Assembly (NCBI GenBank): GCA_016716305.1
Contig: JADJWP010000002.1
Location: 1,424,501 to 1,488,500 of the forward strand
DNA from: Chloracidobacterium sp.
Lineage (GTDB): Bacteria > Acidobacteriota > Blastocatellia > Pyrinomonadales > Pyrinomonadaceae
Length of the DNA: 64,000 bases
Direction: 5' to 3'
A program made the position numbers and the translations under genes. The notes under the pieces were generated by a model. It was not told the origin of the DNA, did not search any database, and saw only the letters and a list, made by a program, of their open reading frames with translations. Below are positions 61,701-64,000 of this stretch, piece after piece. Positions within the stretch are counted from its first letter, which is position 1. Each line of letters starts with the position of its first letter.

Positions 61701-61909
61701 TTTCAGCCTCCATTTTGCGGACAAAGGGTCAAATTGGTTGGTACTTTTCTTGTTGACGTAACGCCTGAGCGAAATTGCGTTGATTTTAAGAGATTTTTAT
61801 GCCGCTTTACTTGAGCTCTCGGCCTAAGACTTTCAGTTCGTAGTTTGTTAAAATTCAATTGAGCTTTTGTCGAAAGATCCGCTTTGGGCTATCAGGCGAA
61901 AGCAATAAT

Positions 61910-63010
<1,101 letters not shown>

Positions 63011-63071
63011 TTTCTGCAACGCAGTAACTGAATTACATCAAACGACGCTTGAATTGAGGTCAGAACGGAAC

Positions 63072-63950
63072 ATGAATATGAGAAGAGTTTTTGTATTGGC
63101 CGTGGGCATTGCGACGTTGGCTGTGTTGAACGCCCAAGGGCAGACTTGGGGGTGCGGTGAACGCGATTTCAAGTGTCAGCTTGATGGTCGGATAAAAGCA
63201 CTACAGGCCGATCCCGCGAACCCTGAGAACTACTACAATATTGGAATTGTTTTTCATCGGAGCGGGGCACACACACAGGCCGTCGAGTCGTTCAGCATGT
63301 ACATCATGATTCCCGGTCTCAAACCGGAATTCGTTGCCGACGGATATAACAATCGTGGCATATCACAAAGAGCGCTCAAAAAGCCCGACCTAGCATACGC
63401 AGACTATACGAAGGCGATCGAGCTGAATCCGAAAAAGCCTGAATATTTTGTCAACCGAGCCAATTCGTCCGTAGACATGAAAAGAATAGACGACGCCATG
63501 AAGGATTACGGGCAGGCAATCAAGATCGATCCAACATATGGCCAAGCCTACGCACAACGCGGAGTGGTGTATAGCAGTCAGGGTCGAGTCGACGACGCCT
63601 TGCGTGATTTCGCAAAATCCATTGAGGTTAGTCCTACATATGCGGAGCCGTATTATAATCGTGGCACTATCTATTCGGCCATGAAAGAATTTGCAATGGC
63701 GATTCCTGATTATGAAAAGTACGTTTCGTTAATAAGTGATCCAGACTATCTCGCTGACGGCTACATGAATCTGGGAATCGCGCATTTTTATACCGGCCAT
63801 CCCCAAAAAGCTGTCGACTCTTTTACTAAAGTCATTGAGGTGCAACCAAAACGGGCAAACGGCTATAAAGCCAGAGCGATGGTTTACCGCGAAATGAAAA
63901 AACCTGACTTGGCCGATGCCGACGAGCGCCGCGCTGCAGAACTCAAATAA
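63072..63950 (+). CDS. Secreted TPR-repeat protein
   Basis: 292 residues with a signal peptide (MRRVFVLAVGIATLAVLNAQG). About six to seven TPR units follow: NPENYYNIGIVFHRSGAHTQAVESF, PDLAYADYTKAIELNPKKPEYFVNRANSS, RIDDAMKDYGQAIKIDPTYGQAYAQRG, and so on to the end. TPRs bind partner proteins; which one is unknown. ATG 63072 or 63078; the frame extends further upstream but overlaps mqnE. More A/T-rich codons than mqnE next door. Confidence 0.8.
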   Translation: MNMRRVFVLAVGIATLAVLNAQGQTWGCGERDFKCQLDGRIKALQADPANPENYYNIGIVFHRSGAHTQAVESFSMYIMIPGLKPEFVADGYNNRGISQRALKKPDLAYADYTKAIELNPKKPEYFVNRANSSVDMKRIDDAMKDYGQAIKIDPTYGQAYAQRGVVYSSQGRVDDALRDFAKSIEVSPTYAEPYYNRGTIYSAMKEFAMAIPDYEKYVSLISDPDYLADGYMNLGIAHFYTGHPQKAVDSFTKVIEVQPKRANGYKARAMVYREMKKPDLADADERRAAELK

Positions 63951-64000
63951 GTCAGACAGGACCCGAAGCCCTGCGCTCTTGGGCTTGCCCCAATACTGGG

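Overview
The window is 64 kb of gene-dense bacterial chromosome (about 55% GC by eye) with 57 protein-coding genes, no rRNA, no tRNA that I can recognise, no CRISPR array, no insertion sequence and no phage genes. The gene set suggests an Acidobacteriota member, probably of the Blastocatellia/Pyrinomonadaceae type. The reasons are two giant Oar-like TonB-dependent receptors with an N-terminal carboxypeptidase-regulatory domain, a futalosine-route menaquinone gene (mqnE) with an mqnP-like prenyltransferase, lipid A/Kdo synthesis (Gram-negative envelope), many secreted proteins of unknown function, and NtrC-type sigma-54 regulators. The taxonomic call is inference.

Layout. 1-3.4 kb: fdhD, fumarylacetoacetase and an unrecognised partner gene, all leftward. 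3.5-8.7 kb: ruvC, a secreted SH3-like protein, psuG, lepB, rnc and a secreted repeat protein. 9-13.8 kb: a secreted penicillin-binding transpeptidase with a histone-H1-like Lys/Ala linker, divergent from a histidine kinase / sigma-54 response regulator pair. 13.8-25.4 kb: a rightward run of envelope and metabolic genes (DUF4126, DUF4349 lipoprotein, glycosyltransferase, beta-carbonic anhydrase, an exported dikinase-like protein, two small secreted proteins, efp, kdtA, a GT21-like glycosyltransferase and an LCAT-like hydrolase). 25.4-29.4 kb: the F0 part of the ATP synthase (atpZ-like, atpI-like, atpB, atpE), followed by a membrane-anchored pseudokinase. 29.5-34.8 kb: a leftward MoxR / TauE / DUF4350 / DUF4129 / membrane-protein operon. 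34.9-44.4 kb: two TonB receptors and an orphan NtrC-type regulator; a consensus sigma-54 promoter lies in front of the second receptor. 44.5-54.1 kb: methyltransferase, sppA, a tandem pair of small membrane proteins, YkgJ-like, DUF481, a Bcp peroxiredoxin plus a rhodanese lipoprotein, a UDP-sugar dehydrogenase, a repeat protein and DUF2227. 54.2-64 kb: an mqnP-like UbiA, a Crp/Fnr regulator, group III truncated hemoglobin and quinol NO reductase (an NO-defence module), SRPBCC, amidohydrolase, MBL hydrolase, mqnE and a TPR protein.

The most striking item is at 50328-50801. A rhodanese-like lipoprotein is interrupted by an in-frame TGA (50664-50666) at the position of the catalytic residue. Its reading frame continues with a normal rhodanese C-terminus. 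A hairpin with a GGTCT apical loop and a bulged T lies 21 nt after the TGA, as in bacterial SECIS elements. I read this as a selenocysteine-containing rhodanese, co-transcribed with a Bcp peroxiredoxin. Other notable points are the sigma-54 promoter next to its probable activator, a kinase-like protein that has lost the HRD aspartate, an exported protein with glucan-water-dikinase-like domain order, an EF-P with Asn at the tip position that is normally modified, and an FNR-type site upstream of the NO reductase.
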